From: Desmodesmus armatus
Lineage: Eukaryota > Chlorophyta > Chlorophyceae > Sphaeropleales > Scenedesmaceae
Assembly (NCBI GenBank): GCA_007449985.2
Contig: VIIQ02000047.1
Span: forward strand, 444,001 to 508,000
DNA length: 64,000 nt
Direction of reading: 5' to 3'
The notes under the pieces were generated by a model. That model searched no databases. It saw only the letters and a program-made list of their open reading frames with translations, and was not told the origin of the DNA. The position numbers and the translations under genes were made by a program. This document shows, piece by piece, positions 11,916-24,417 of the stretch. Position 1 is the first letter of the stretch, and the number at the start of each line of letters is the position of its first letter.

Positions 11916-14284
11916 ATAGGGCGTCTTGACATGACCAGCATGTGCTGCTTTGCGACACATTCGATAGCCGTATGTTGTGTGACCAAAGTATGTCCGTTCA
12001 GTAACATTTCAGTGGGCAGTGGCTGGCCTGAGGGTGTGTGCTGCGCTAGTGCGCTAAGGCAGTGCTAAATTTGCACCTGGTGCTGGCACCTGGTTACCTG
12101 AGGGTAACCATAAACTTCTTGGACCTGGTGCATGTTAGTTTTGTCATTCGAGTGGCTGGGGGCGGTTGGCCAGATGCTGCGCTGTTTGTCGTGGCCGCCA
12201 GCGTTCCTCCTTATTGCGCACTGTCTTTGGCTTGGTCTCACGCACAGTGCAGAATCAAGGTGCTGTTGGGGCCTCCGTGTGGTCACTGGGTGGCGCAGGA
12301 GGGTTGCAACAGCAGTAGCCATCAGCCTGAAGGTGACTCCAATGGAGTTGAGGAGAAGTTGCCCTCGCGGCAGCCTTGCTGGCTTGGGTGTCGTGTGCAG
12401 GCGGCAGCTGGGTATGCTGCACAGGGGCTGTGGGCATGGGACCTCTGGTGCTGTGTGGAGCTGCTGTTGCGGCTCCTCGTGCGGTTCTGCGTTGAGCATG
12501 GCGGTTGAAGCAGTAGCCAAAAAGCTGCGGATCGATGGACACAGCAGCTGGTGTGGCCGCATTGGGGTGGAGGAGACGTCGGCCCTGTACGCACCTTCAG
12601 TGTGTGGCGTTTGTATGCGGCAGCTGGGTAAGCTGCACCGTGGGCATGGGCATGTGACCTCTGCTGGTGCTGTTATGTCAGCTGAAGCCTGCGTCCTTTT
12701 CTGGGCCTGGTAGATGCATGTTTTTCAAGGGCTGTTGCAGTAATCGGTGTGAGCACTTAGAGACCCCTTCGCTTTTCCTTGCCTTTGATGGTATGGTTGA
12801 TGCATGGTTTCTTTTAGAGCAGGGTTGCAGGGTGGGTTTTGTAGCTGCAATGTAGCTATAGCTGCTGCTCTTGTACTATGCTTACTGAGCCTCGTGTGTG
12901 TCATTGCGTCGTGTTTGTGTGTGCGAGAGTATATCTTTCTCAAGTGCTGCTTATGATCCACCAATGGTCAATCAAGGGTCGCAAGGCTTGGGGAGTCGGC
13001 ACCTGCTACTGCCAACAACACACTGCACATCTGATGCTCGTTTCAGCCCTGCTGAGAAGCAGGCACGGGCTTCCTGCTGTTGCACTGAGTGGATTTGAAC
13101 AGGCACCTGCCTGTTTTGACTGCTGGGCATACGGTAGAGCTGCAGTGCTGCACTGCCTGACGCCTGTGTTTTACCTGCTGTCTGGTGTGGTGCGGCCAGC
13201 TTTGGAGCAGCAGTGCAGGTGTTGGCCCACATCTTTCATTCGAGGGGGTTGAGTGGCTGCAGCTGGTGCTGGAGGTGTGTGCTCTGCGCAGTGCTGGCCG
13301 GCTGTTCCTTACATGCGGGGCTGCCAGCATGCGCTTTTGCCCGCAGGCGGTCATTGATGTGTGTATCTTGTGCTGGTGGTTGTGGTTGTTGCAGTTGTGT
13401 GCGCGTCAGTGGGTTTCAAGATGGTCATGCCCTGTACTTTGCTTGCAGGTGATTAGGCCATTCACATGTGTCCCCCACTCCTATTCATGTGACCCACCAA
13501 CAAGACACTGTGGCATGCATATGCCCATTTCATCATGTTTATGTTGTCGTTGGTGGATGCTGTGGTGTGGGTTGGTAGTATGTTTGTTCCAAGCCCACTG
13601 CGAGTGTTTTAGCAGTGATGTGCTGCGACCTGAGTGGGCGTCACCCCACTGTTGCTGTCACCGTTACATGTTTCGGGCCGTGCCTGAACACCCCGTATGG
13701 AGTCATTTTGTGTATCAGGGTGGGGCTGCTGCTGTTGCAAGTTGCGAGGGGCAAGTCGGATTCGTAATATTCGGGGCAGGGACCCGGAATGAGGGGGTGT
13801 GAGATGGGCGTAAAGAGGGGGAGTTTCTCATAATGGAGTTTAGGTGCATCGTGGGGCCTACTCATGAAGGTGCATGTAAGGGGGGTGTGCAGCAGCACAG
13901 CAGGATGGTGTGAATTAGTTGTGCGGGTGTGCACGCATGTGTGCGGTCACTGTGCACTTGCATGTTGAGGGGATGCCTCCCTGGCTAGGGAGGGCTGATT
14001 TGAGACCAAGCAGCTGGACATGTTGCATTTCCAATGGTGCTGTGGCCGTGTGCTGCAATCCTGCTGCGTCAGGGCTGCTAGCTTGGTAGCTGTATGTGGT
14101 GTGCTCTTGCTGTTTGGGACTAGTATTTGTGGGGTCGTGGTGCGGTGCGCTACCAGGGGCGTTGCCAACGCTGCAACACTACCACTACCAAAGGCTGTGG
14201 TTTGGATTGCTGACCTGCCACTGCTCCCGTGGTGACACATGTTTGTACCATTTTGCTGCAGTGTTGGCAAAATTGGTCAGCAGT

Positions 14285-14378
14285 TGGCATGGCTGGGATT
14301 CGAACCCAGGTCCTTCTGCAAGAGTTCTGAGCCGGATTGATACGATGAGCAGATGTCATTCCACTAGACCACCACACC
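14285..14378 (-). tRNA. tRNA-like gene with a probable intron, anticodon unresolved
   Basis: Read on the minus strand it folds as a cloverleaf. The acceptor stem GGTGTGG/CCATGCC (two G-U pairs) uses 14372-14378 and 14286-14292, with discriminator A at 14285. The D arm is GTC...GAC. The anticodon stem is TCTGC/GCAGA (14349-14353 and 14315-14319). The variable loop is AGGAC, and the T arm is CTGGG-TTCGAAT-CCCAG. The anticodon loop holds 29 nt rather than 7, implying an intron of about 22 nt. With the canonical intron site, position 33 would be C, not U, so the anticodon cannot be assigned safely (ATC by that rule; CAT if the stem is shifted by one). Internal A and B box sequences are present. 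A tRNA pseudogene or SINE head is the alternative. Confidence 0.6.
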
Positions 14379-14677
14379 AAGGCTACACAGTGGGGGCAGG
14401 GGAGCCCCTTATAGGACAACGGGCTTGAAAAATGCTGATGTGGGGCGGCTTTCCTGGGGCGACCCCTTGGCACACTCGTGCCACAGGTGGTTGGGCTGTC
14501 TTGAGTAGGATAGGTGGCGCCTTGAGTTACAAGGGCGGGACATGGATTGGGTCCCGGGGCTTGCTTCGGGTTGGCTGGGTCCTTGAGGCCTCTTTGTAAC
14601 GAACACTGACTGACTGACTGACCACTCAGTGTGCTTCACAACCTGTTGAGTGGGGCTTCCTGTACACAAATCATCAT

Positions 14678-14800
14678 GCTACTTGCTGAAAAAGGCAGGT
14701 CATAGGTTGGCGCCTCGTTACTTTTGGGGGGATAATGGATTGGTGCCCCCAGTTGCCACTGGTCGGCAGCTTATGGTCTGGATTGACAGGCCCCAATGTA
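14678..14800 (+). mobile_element. short retroelement-like insertion with 14-bp target duplication
   Basis: A 123-bp block (starting at or just before acttgctgaaaaaggcaggt and ending gacaggccccaatgta) is flanked by the same 14 bp, acacaaatcatcat, at 14664-14677 and 14801-14814. The right flank continues as a CAT triplet run to about 14830. A second copy lies at 16140-16256. The small size, the variable 14-bp duplication and the triplet tail suggest a SINE or a 5'-truncated LINE. Confidence 0.6.
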
Positions 14801-15603
14801 ACACAAATCATCATCATCATCATCATCATCCGATGTACACTATGCACCAAGTCTTGGACTGCTGCTCGCTGCCCATGCACATGCAAGGCCAGAGTCTCAG
14901 AGGCTGACCATGTGCACCCCAGGTTGGAGCTGTGTTGTTCTGTGTTTTGCATAGGACTTGTAACCGTGTGTGATGATACTCTCTTACAGTTCCTGTGCTG
15001 CTTACGCTGGCTTTGAGACACCCTGCCCCTTGCTTTCATGCCTTACCCTGCATACCCATGAATGATATACTTGCACCCCGTGCTGCAGCATTGCGTGCTG
15101 CAACTGTGGCCCTAAATGTGTTTCTTGAAAACCAGAACAACAGTTTTCTTTGCAAGTAATCAAAGTAAACCCAGCGTCTGAGGATCACTGCTTTACGATC
15201 AAACCTGCAAACGGCAGACATACAAATGTGTGCAAGCATAGAGTTGCTCAAAAGCTCTCTAAACACTTACACGTACACTTGAAACATTTGATTGGAACCT
15301 TGCGTGCATCAGCCCTTGTCCCAGCACCAACATTTGCCCCAACCTGTGCCAAGCCTACCCGCAAACACTGCGCCCTGCCCTCCCTGTCATGCGAAACACT
15401 TCAGATTCACAGAATCATTACTTCAAGTGCTAAGCGCCCGCGATCCAGCGCTGGAAAACAAAGTGCATGTTGCCGTGACTTCCAACAAACTTGTGATCGA
15501 ACACCTACTTAAGCGCGGGCACGCCCTAACTTCAGTCTCTCTCACCTCCAAGACCAAGCGACCCTTACCCCGACTACCTTTACCTACAAAACGAGAACAC
15601 AAG

Positions 15604-15870
15604 ATGCCTCCCAAGGCCAAGCCCCCGGCATCCGATACCCCGGCAGGCAAGTGTGCGCTGACTGGCCACATGGTGGTAGTCAGGGGGCAACGCGTTAGCA
15701 CGGTGTGCTTAAAGTACAGCCGACACCCACACGTGCACCCATCTGGGGGTCGTGTGCTGGCTGTGACCACCATGCAGCGTACACTGCTTGTCGATCACCG
15801 ACACAGTCAAACCGCAGACACAGCTCAGACACGTTGCACCGCATCCAGACTAAGCATATGCGCTGTGTGA
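15604..15870 (+). CDS. possible short ORF, unrecognised
   Basis: From the first ATG, 89 codons are open (MPPKAKPPASDTPAGK at the start), and the frame stays open upstream to about 15292 without another ATG. There is no family resemblance and no clear splice sites. It sits between two copies of a dispersed repeat, so a transposon remnant is as likely as a gene. Confidence 0.18.
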   Translation: MPPKAKPPASDTPAGKCALTGHMVVVRGQRVSTVCLKYSRHPHVHPSGGRVLAVTTMQRTLLVDHRHSQTADTAQTRCTASRLSICAV

Positions 15871-16139
15871 ACCACAGAATCCTGGCCACGGGCCTGTTGC
15901 AAGCAATGCTGCTTAACACTTGCAACAACCTGTGCTGCCCTGCAGTTGCACCTGTCTGCCCTGTGCAACTGCATGGCTCCCTTGCATACCTGCCTGTTGC
16001 ACTATGTCTGCATTTCACAGCCCAGCATCAGACCCGAGATCATCAAAATCATGCCTTGCGGCTTCACAAGGCCGCATCTTTCCATGCTCGATGCCTTGCA
16101 CATGCTTGCATGTCAGTTAACTCTGTGTGTATCGCAGGT

Positions 16140-16256
16140 ACTTGCTGAAAAAGGCAGGTCACAGGTGGCGCCTCGTCACTTTTGGGGGGATAATGGATTG
16201 GTGTCCCCGGTTGCCACTGGTCGGCAGCTTATGGTCTGGATTGACAGGCCCCAATG
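16140..16256 (+). mobile_element. second copy of the dispersed repeat
   Basis: It matches 14681-14798 over about 117 bp at roughly 93-95%. It shares cttttggggggataatggat, ggtcggcagcttatggtctg and the gacaggccccaatg end. No flanking duplication is visible here. Confidence 0.65.
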
Positions 16257-16351
16257 GAGTCAGTTCCAGCGTAGCTGCCAGCACAAGCCAGCGCTGACCA
16301 CAACCAGCCAGTAACATACCGGGCGCTGCGGCGCAATTACTAACCTACTTA

Positions 16352-17215
16352 CATTAGAGGCTTATTGGACGCCTGGAAGGGGGTATACCGGATCGGCTGC
16401 TGCCAACCGGTATACCCCCCCTCCCCACTGCCATGCTGGGCACTTGATCGCATTGTCAACAGCAGCAACACCGTTAGCAGGCCTGTGTTGACCACTGCGA
16501 GCCTGTTTGGTCTGCAGGAAACACACAAGAGCAGCAGGATGAGCAGGGTGAGTTGCTGTGTTGGTGTGCAAGTACACCAGACAGAGCATCGTTGCGCCGT
16601 TACAACAAATGCCGCATTTATGGCACTCGCAGACAGCAATACAGTTTAACAAACCTATTGCGTGATATTGCCTCGTGAAGATTTCGTGCCCCCATTGTCC
16701 ACGTGACCGCTCCCGGGGGGGGGGGGGTACAAACATTTGGCCCCCTCCGTAATGACCCGCAAGTGTTCGAGGGGCATATATGTAACATATATATTATACT
16801 CACAGCGCCTCAGCCAATACGGACGCCTGTGTACGCTGCTGCTGCCGCATTGGGATCATGATTGACACAGTGTGTCCACTTGGGAGCTGCAGACAGCCCT
16901 GACGTTCATAAACAAACGTAAATGCAGTTACTATTATACCACGTGATGTGTTGCTGCACTGTTCGTGGCCATACGGTGGGCTGGTGCACCTGCAGCACTC
17001 CAGTGTTGATCAAAGCAGTAGTACGCCCCAACTTGCTGTTTGGGCTGAATAAACAAGCAATGCTAGAAACAGTAATATACAGACATCAGTTTCACCCATT
17101 AAACGTGACAATTAAGAGTTGTTTGTGGGGTCTGTCATGCCCACTGTAATGTGACACACCCCTCAGACCGGTATACCGGCCGGTATACCGGGCTCAGTGT
17201 AATAAGCCTCTTATG
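16352..17215. mobile_element. 864-bp element with terminal inverted repeats, probably non-autonomous
   Basis: The left end CATTAGAGGCTTATT (16352-16366) is matched by the reverse complement CATAAGAGGCTTATT at 17201-17215, 14 of 15 bases. Just inside each end are GGTATACC palindromes (16382-16389, 16409-16416, and a doubled copy at 17169-17190). The interior has no recognisable transposase. The ORF at 16362-16736 on the minus strand is unremarkable. No clear target-site duplication was found, so the class is open. A poly-G run lies near 16,717-16,727. Confidence 0.55.
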
Positions 17216-20200
17216 GGGCCCATGGTCAAGCAATGCTTCGCTGGAGCACTGTCGCAGGTGGACCGTGCTGGTGGGCTTGCCACATCTGCTTTGCTAAAAA
17301 GCGCTTTGACAGCCCTGTTTTGCATTCGTTTGGCTGATGGTTGAGCCTTCCCATGTTGTTGATTCCTTGCCAGGCTGGCAACATACAGGATTGCATATGT
17401 TGGCTTGAAACTGCTTCACTGCACCAAGCGTAACCTAGCATGCATGTGCAGATGGTCGCAACATCCTCCACCATGTGATCCACTTCTACAAGCTTTTGTC
17501 CGATGACAGCCACGCTGTGCATGCCTCTGCTGGCGATCGCCAGTGCCAGAATCTGTTGCCCAGAAACAACCTGCAGCGCTGTTGGCCTCTCAGTTACATC
17601 CAAGCGCCAAACACAGACTCCACAACTGTCAAACATGGAGTCGTGTGGTTGCCACCCATATAGTATCGCAGTAAGGGACACCAGCTGCGCACCATCATGC
17701 TATGCACACAGGGGCAGGAGTACCGTACTACTGTGCGGCACAGTAATCAGACACGTGCAATGCGTACGTCCGCTGCCTCTTTAGCGTCCAAGTAATACAC
17801 CATCATTCACGGTTGGCAAAACCACTGCTACACACACCTCTGGCTACTGCATACCATCACTTTGCAATCCCAACTGGTAGCGTGCAGTGAAGGCGTTACC
17901 AAGACATGATAGGCCGTGCTAAAACAGCATTGGTTGCGGCAACCAGTGCCACACAAAAGCATCCCTGCCGCAGGATGTCAACATCTGCTGCCGGCATGCA
18001 GACCTCGAGAGTCTGGCTGCCTGGTGCGGCCGCATTGCACCCTGACACACAACCCAAGCCGCTAAACAATCTCATAGAACGGCTGGCGCCAGAGGCGACA
18101 GTACTGCATCGACCTCCATATTAGCCTGGCTGGTGCGCACAGCACGTGCTATGTGAATTTGCAGGTGTTGGTTGTGTTGTTCCAATATAATTGTGTGGAA
18201 GGCGAAGTTGATGATGTTTGGCACAAACTGCACACAGCAACAGCACAGATGCCCATCAGCAGTAGCACCACATACCCCATCAGCAGTAGCACCACAGTGT
18301 GGCAGGTTGGAACATGACCGATCCTGCACTGACCGTGCAGACAGTCATGTTGATGACTAACGCCACGTATCTTGCGTCAGCAGCGTGCGTGCGGGACACC
18401 CTGTTGGCGTTGCCACGAGTTGATCAGCAGCAGATCCGTATGTGTACACACATCTGACAGTGCGTGATGCTTGTTCCCTGCTGATCTAGTGGTTGCACTC
18501 CGTTTCCAAAACGTTCACATCTCCATAGCCTACTTCCAGAACATCAGTTGTCGATGTACCATCATCACGTCATCCCCGGCCAGCATGCCTTACGACAGTG
18601 CTGGCCATTTTTCAACACTGATGAGGCAACAACATGACATTTGCGGCAGCCCATGGGTAGTCAGGATCGCATCCTGGATTCTGTACTGCTAGGGCTGAGT
18701 AGTCCCCAGGGAGGCCTATATTGCACGTTTTGGTCAGTGCATAATTATCAGCGTTGAAATTTAAGACTTTTGTCGTGTAGGATTTTGGAATGGATGTCAC
18801 ACTGTGTAGAACCAATTCAGGTCCGCGTACATTGGCATCGGCACTCTTTCAGCAAGGTTTGAAATGATTATTATACATGTTTTGAAACGGAATTTGCGCA
18901 CCCTGGTCTGGCAACGGCGACTTGTCACCTGTGTTGTGACTTACTGCTTCTCCTGGGGGTGACGGACCGCTGCATTCCCATCTCCCTCCAGGGGAGGTCG
19001 ATGCAATAGCACGTGACAAAACATGGCCGACATCCAGATGTGCCGGCATCAAATGCCTCGGCGTCAGACTGCTCCCACCTGGGCTCTTTCTTCAGATCAA
19101 GCACAGGTCCAAGCCCCCGGGGCCAGGTCTGGTTGACTTATATAGAGTTGCACCAAGTGCTGAGCAGCGCAGCACATACAGGCAGTGGCACCAACACGAG
19201 TGAGCTGGATTGGATTCCTGTTGGCCTGATGAAACAAACAACCACACTTGGGGAGTGTCAATGGCAAGGCCAACCCTGACGGGAACAGAATCAAACCACC
19301 GATGAAACACGCAAGCAGACGATGCATGCCGCATGCAGTAGCTGCATGGCTTGTTGCCTCGCAGGCAAACATACAGAAATGCTGCCCAGCAGCACCAACA
19401 GGCAGTGCCCAACACAAGCTGATATCGATTGGATTCATGTTGGCCTGATGAAACCAACAACCAAATTGGGGGTTGTCGATGGCAAGGCCCACCCAGACAG
19501 AAGCAGAATCAAACCACCAATGCAACATGCAAGCAAAAGATGCATGCACTGCAGACAAAACTGAGCTGACGCTAGCAAGCAGTGAGCCATGTCGCCTGGC
19601 CCACCGCGAGCGATATATCCATGAAACTGGTAGGGAACAACACAGACTCATCACACCCAACAGCGCCGATTGCTCCACCCTTTCACCCTGCCAACCAGCA
19701 TCATGCTCGGAGTTGCATTCAAACCAAATATGTTGCACTCAGCACACATGCCGCAGAGACACAGCGTCCCAAATGCCATAAGCCCCCCTGCACCAAACGC
19801 ACAGTGCCCCCTACACCAAACACAAGCTAGCGCCACGTCAGCCAGCACCACTGCAGCAGGGTTCACCCGTGCCATTCTGGCGCCCATTCAGCTGCAGTCA
19901 GGGTATGGTATGCGGATGCAGCAGCAACAACAACCACAAGAGGCTCTTGCAGCCCTGAGACCATCCTGCAGTGCAGCGCACACAATTCAACAGAGGACAA
20001 CATGGCCACGACCTGTTTTGCCTGAACCATATGCATGCAGCAAAGTGCCACGTAGCGCTACAGTGGCACACCTGCCAGGCCTGTCAGTGACAACGGTTGA
20101 AGACGAAATAGTACTGGCAACAAAATACTACTGGCAACGACATGCACCTGACAACAAACTGGTACTGGCAACAGAATACTCACAACAACAAACTCAGCCG

Positions 20201-21389
20201 GTAGGCTACAGACAGGGTGCACAGTGGCACATGCCAACATGGGTTGATTTCAGCATGGCGTGGCTTGCCATACATTAAGACAGCAAGCAGCGACCACTGC
20301 AACGTCGGCTGATGCTGCCACTGTCCATTGTCCCAGTGACAGCTGCCAAGTGTGAGTGCACAATCCCACAAACTGCTAACAACTTGCATGCCGTCTGAGC
20401 CTCTGCAGTGCACCCTCCACGTCATGTGCACTGGCTGCCAGACGGCTCAGAGGTCGTGCTGCATTGTAACATAACTTATTGTCAGGGCCTGACACAACTC
20501 TATGAATGTATGCACACGGCGCTTCCAGCATGAGACTGCTGCGGCACGGATACTAGTGTGCAACATCCCAGGCTATTCCACAACACAGAAGCATCTCACA
20601 ACTGCAGACAACTCCAACTGACAATCAGCCAGCGCACACTTCCACGCAAATCAAACTGGTCAACAGTCCAATCAGCTTGGCGCCCAGCACCCTGCAGTGG
20701 GTTGGTGCTGATGAAACACGCGCGATCAACCCTCAGGAGGGTTGATGCTGATGCAATGGTTGCACCGCATGCAATGAAACCTCAGCAAGCAATCAACTAA
20801 GCCCCAACATCAACTGCAAGCAGCTGTACAGATAGTAGCAGCACCAAGTCTGTGGCAGCCATGAAGATGCTCCCCAAAACCCAACCACCCCCAAAGCGCT
20901 CAAACATACCGCCAGCAGTAGCCAGCAGAGGTGGTACGTACGATTGGTATAGCAAACACCAGCGTTTGGTATAGCAACCACCAGAAGAACACATGACTGG
21001 TGTTCCAGCGCAACAGGACTGAGCCGCACACACACGCAATGCTAGCTCTCAGTACGCATGATGTCACGACCTCTCCTCCTCACCAAGTCACAAGGCTTGC
21101 ACCCACCACCTCACGCAGCCTGAGTGACAGTAAGGGTGCTGTGTCACTCAGTGTCCCCCCAAGTACTAATTGATGTGGCACATTGCTACCCTGCGCCTAA
21201 CGCTCTTACCACCAACTTCCTTTCCCATCCCAGGGGAGAAAACAAAGCCCCCCACCAACTCCTCCTGCTGGCCCAGCAGTAAGAAATTCTGACCCCCTTC
21301 CACTGCTCCAGTGTTCCATGGCACTAGCCTCATGTGTGCTACCCAGGGGGAAGCATGTCGCCGCTGTTGCTGTTTCAGGCGTGAAGGCT
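17216..21389. other. gene-poor stretch
   Basis: Only one frame looks mildly coding, 17226-17681 (-), with CGVCVWRLDVTERPTALQ and SGQQILALAIASRGMHS. It has no family match and may be a transposon fragment. A tandem duplication lies at 19185-19560. Elsewhere nothing was recognised. Confidence 0.45.
19185..19560. repeat. tandem duplication, period about 230 bp
   Basis: The block ttggcctgatgaaac...caacaacca...gcagaatcaaaccacc...gatgcatgc occurs at about 19,208-19,330 and again at 19,440-19,550, with about 85% identity by eye. Confidence 0.75.
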
Positions 21390-24300
21390 TCACAGTACCT
21401 CCAGGGTGACCCCGTGCTGCTTGGCTAGCTCGACCAGTGCAGCAACGTAGCGAGCATGGAAGGATGCCAGGTCTTCCTCTGGCTGGGGCTTCATAGGCTT
21501 GCCGATGACAACCTGCAGGTACAACCGCACAGCAGACAGTGCTGACATGTGTCAACGTGATGTCCAAATTCAACAAGAGTGCAAGGCGATATTATGCATT
21601 TATCGGATAGGAAAGGCTCTGAAACCCACAGGCATTGCTTGAAGGGAACTGACTCACTGCGCAAGCAGTAGCAGGATGTGCAACATAGACAGGGTGCTTC
21701 TGCACTGCCATATTTGCTTCAGGCATCATCGGATGAAACTTGCAGCAATTGCAAGCTCCTAAGCAGATCATAGAGTGCTGTGATCTCTGTCACGATGTCA
21801 CAGCGCCGCAGCATGAGGACTGTGCATGACAGTCGGCACAGGGTTGCGCCCAGCAAGCAGGCGCTCACATGCAGCAATGCCGCACTCAGTCGGACCAACT
21901 GGGTCCTGGTTCAAGCTGCAGCAGCTGGGGCAATTCACATCAGCACTGCAAACTCTGATCAAGCACACGTTCAGTGCCCAACCCCATCCAAGAGCATGCT
22001 GCATTCAAGACTCACGTGCACAGGGACGCGCTTGGCAGGCAGCAGCAGCGCAGCGGTGAAGGTGGATGCGTAGGCACCCCCCACATGCTCTTCCCCCACC
22101 CCCAGCACAGGCACTAGCTGGGCTCCAGTCTCCATTGCAAGGCATACAAAGCCCAGCCGCTTTGACAGCACCACCTTGTTGCTGCGCTTGAAACGGGCCT
22201 CTGCCAGGCCACCGGGTGCGATGGCGATGGAGGTGCCCTCCTTGCTCTGTGCAGGAGTGCAGGAGTTCAGGCAGCGTGCACTGTGTGTGAGATAATGAGC
22301 GCCTGGTGAATTCAGAGCTTGCAGCGCAGGCAGGCCTGTGTGCGCAGCATGGCCTGTGATTAATTGGGGGTCATACACAGCTAGATAGGGGGCAAGAGTG
22401 TGCAGGCAACGTGTGATGTCTGTGACACATTGAGCGCCTGCCATTGAATCAGTTCAGAGCAGCAGTTGTAGCACAGGTATTGCTTGTGTGCGCAGCATGG
22501 CCTTTGACAAATTGAGGGTTTTACAAAGCTCAAGAGGGGGCAACAGTGAGCAGGCACCGTGCTGCTTCTGGACACTGGGCACTGGGCCCTCACATGCGGC
22601 TGGGCAATGAGCATGTGCAGCAAGGGCGTGCCTTACACCTTTGCGCATGTTAAGCGGCTTATTTGAGCCCATCGTATATGCATATGATGCAGGGTCAGCA
22701 CGATAGCAGCGCCGCACTGAGCAACGCATGCAGCCCACCTGAAGTTTCTTGAGGAGGGTGTCCTTGTCGAGTGCGCAGCCGCCCAGGATGCTGTAGACGT
22801 GCCTCACAACAGGAATGCTGAGCAGGGTGTTCACAACTGGCAGGGACACCCTGTAGGCACATGCGCAGCAGTTGAAAGCATACACACGGGGGGCAGGTCA
22901 GCATTTGCGCATTTGCAATGCATGCTTGGCCTGCCAGCCTGGCATTAGCCTCAGTAGGTTCAATTGACCAGGCTGGCAGTGTTCATGTACAGGCAGTACC
23001 ATATGGTACGTTGATGCCGCCTTGAGTTGGCACACAGGGAGCTGCGCAAAATGATCATTCCTACACCCATGCAAGCTGCATTGCTGCTTTTCACAGAACG
23101 ATACTCAGAGTGTGTTTCAAAGATGCATCCAAGGGGTGCTGAGCCCCCGCCCAGTAACAGCAAACTTAGTACACACCTGATGCCAGAGACGGGTGACTTG
23201 CGCCCAGTGAGTCCAAACACCAGCCACAACCCGCGCGCCAGCCTGCCATGTGGATGGTAGCCAAACAAATACTTCTGCTCAGGGTCAAAGGACACGCTGC
23301 CTGCGCAGGAGACGCTGCAAGCATATGCGCCCCGCACCGCGTCCCACACCGGCAGCCGCCTGAACCAAGTCCATCCAGTAGTAGACACCGGCATCAGCAC
23401 AACACAGCACAGCGCTGCTAGGCCGGGGGTGCTGAACAGCATTGGCAGCAGCCACTTGACGTTTGCGAGGGTCCAAGTGACCGCAAGGTAGTAGGCCAGG
23501 TTGTAGACCAGCAGGAGAGGAGAAGCGCCAGCACGCGTGTCCCCCTTGCCGCTGATGTGTGTGCCGCACCAGTCGTCCCAGTGACGGAAGTACAGGGAGA
23601 GGTTGTAGCGGCCGCGCTCATGGTGGTATTGATGGTCGGTGGGGCTGTGGGCTGTCCCCGTGAACAGCAGGCACGCAAACAGCGGGTTCAGCACGACAAG
23701 AACCAAGGGGCTACTGTACCGCATGCCAGAGTGGCCGATCATGCCCAGCTGGGTCGACACAATCATCGGCGCCACGAGAGTTGGAATGTTGGCGAACATC
23801 ACGCCATCCAACACACGCGTGAACAGCTGCATGTTGAGTGCAAGGGTAAAGGCATAGGGGATGCAGTGACCCAAGATGGACTCGGCCGAGGTGATGATCA
23901 GCCCTGTCCTTGCCTCCAACATGACCCTAGGGTCGTGGTGGTGTGCATGAACATGCCTATACAGCCACCGGTTGGCATGCAGGGCCCTATGCAGGAAATA
24001 GTAGTACGCATCATGCAGCAGCAGCATAAGCATAGTGGCCCACAGCAGATTGAAGGGCTGTAGGCCATATTCAAACACGATAGGCCACAAGGCCCCTGCA
24101 TGCGCAATTGTGCCGAAAGCCACAAGAGGCACCATGGTAATCATCGTGGCTGAAAACATGTCCCACACGACCCCCTGCCATGGTGCTGATATGTAGTAAT
24201 CGGAGGTGCGCACAGCTAGACCCTTGCGCAACAGCCAGGGCGCATAGACATAGTCGAACAAGATGGCTGTAATTGTGGGCACGACCCCGATGGATGAATA

Positions 24301-24417
24301 GGTTGCGCAGGCGCGGAGAGCCTCGGAGGAGTTGAATCTGCCGTTGAAGATGCCCCAGTTTCTTGGGGACAAAATGTACTTGATCCCCCTGCTGGCACCT
24401 GCAGGCACAATGCACAT
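21390..24417 (-). CDS. fatty-acid hydroxylase/sterol desaturase domain fused to DGAT2-type acyltransferase
   Basis: Exons on the minus strand are 24417-23177, 22850-22739, 22246-22016 and 21512-21390. All junctions are in phase, giving about 568 residues. Residues 1-300 are a membrane di-iron oxidase of the sterol desaturase superfamily. They carry HRALH at 143-147, HxxHH at 157-161 and HQYHH at 262-266, with several hydrophobic spans around them. Residues 380 to the end are a DGAT2/MOGAT acyltransferase: YLFGYHPHG (HPHG at 388-391), then SIAIAPGGLAEARF, LSKRLGFVCLAMETGAQLVP, VLGVGEEH and a C-terminal VVIGKPMKP segment. DGAT2 proteins esterify acyl-CoA to acylglycerols, sterols or alcohols at the ER or lipid droplets. 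The fusion suggests oxidation and esterification of one lipid substrate, which is inference. The start ATG (24417) lies only 18 nt before a good acceptor-like cag, so the true start may be in an upstream exon. Confidence 0.88.

Larger units (their letters stand above)
10393..14284. other. gene-poor stretch rich in tandem duplications
   Basis: Frames such as 12132-12713 (+) have no family resemblance and overlap diverged direct repeats. A pair of diverged repeats with cggcagctgggta is also seen near 12,400 and 12,618. No gene is called. Confidence 0.5.

Noticed and set aside
14096..14428. Plus-strand ORF containing WHGWDSNPGP
   Set aside because: The GWDSNPG string is the antisense of a tRNA T arm (GGTTCGAATCC type) and appears wherever such a tRNA is translated. 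It is explained by the tRNA-like gene at 14285-14378.
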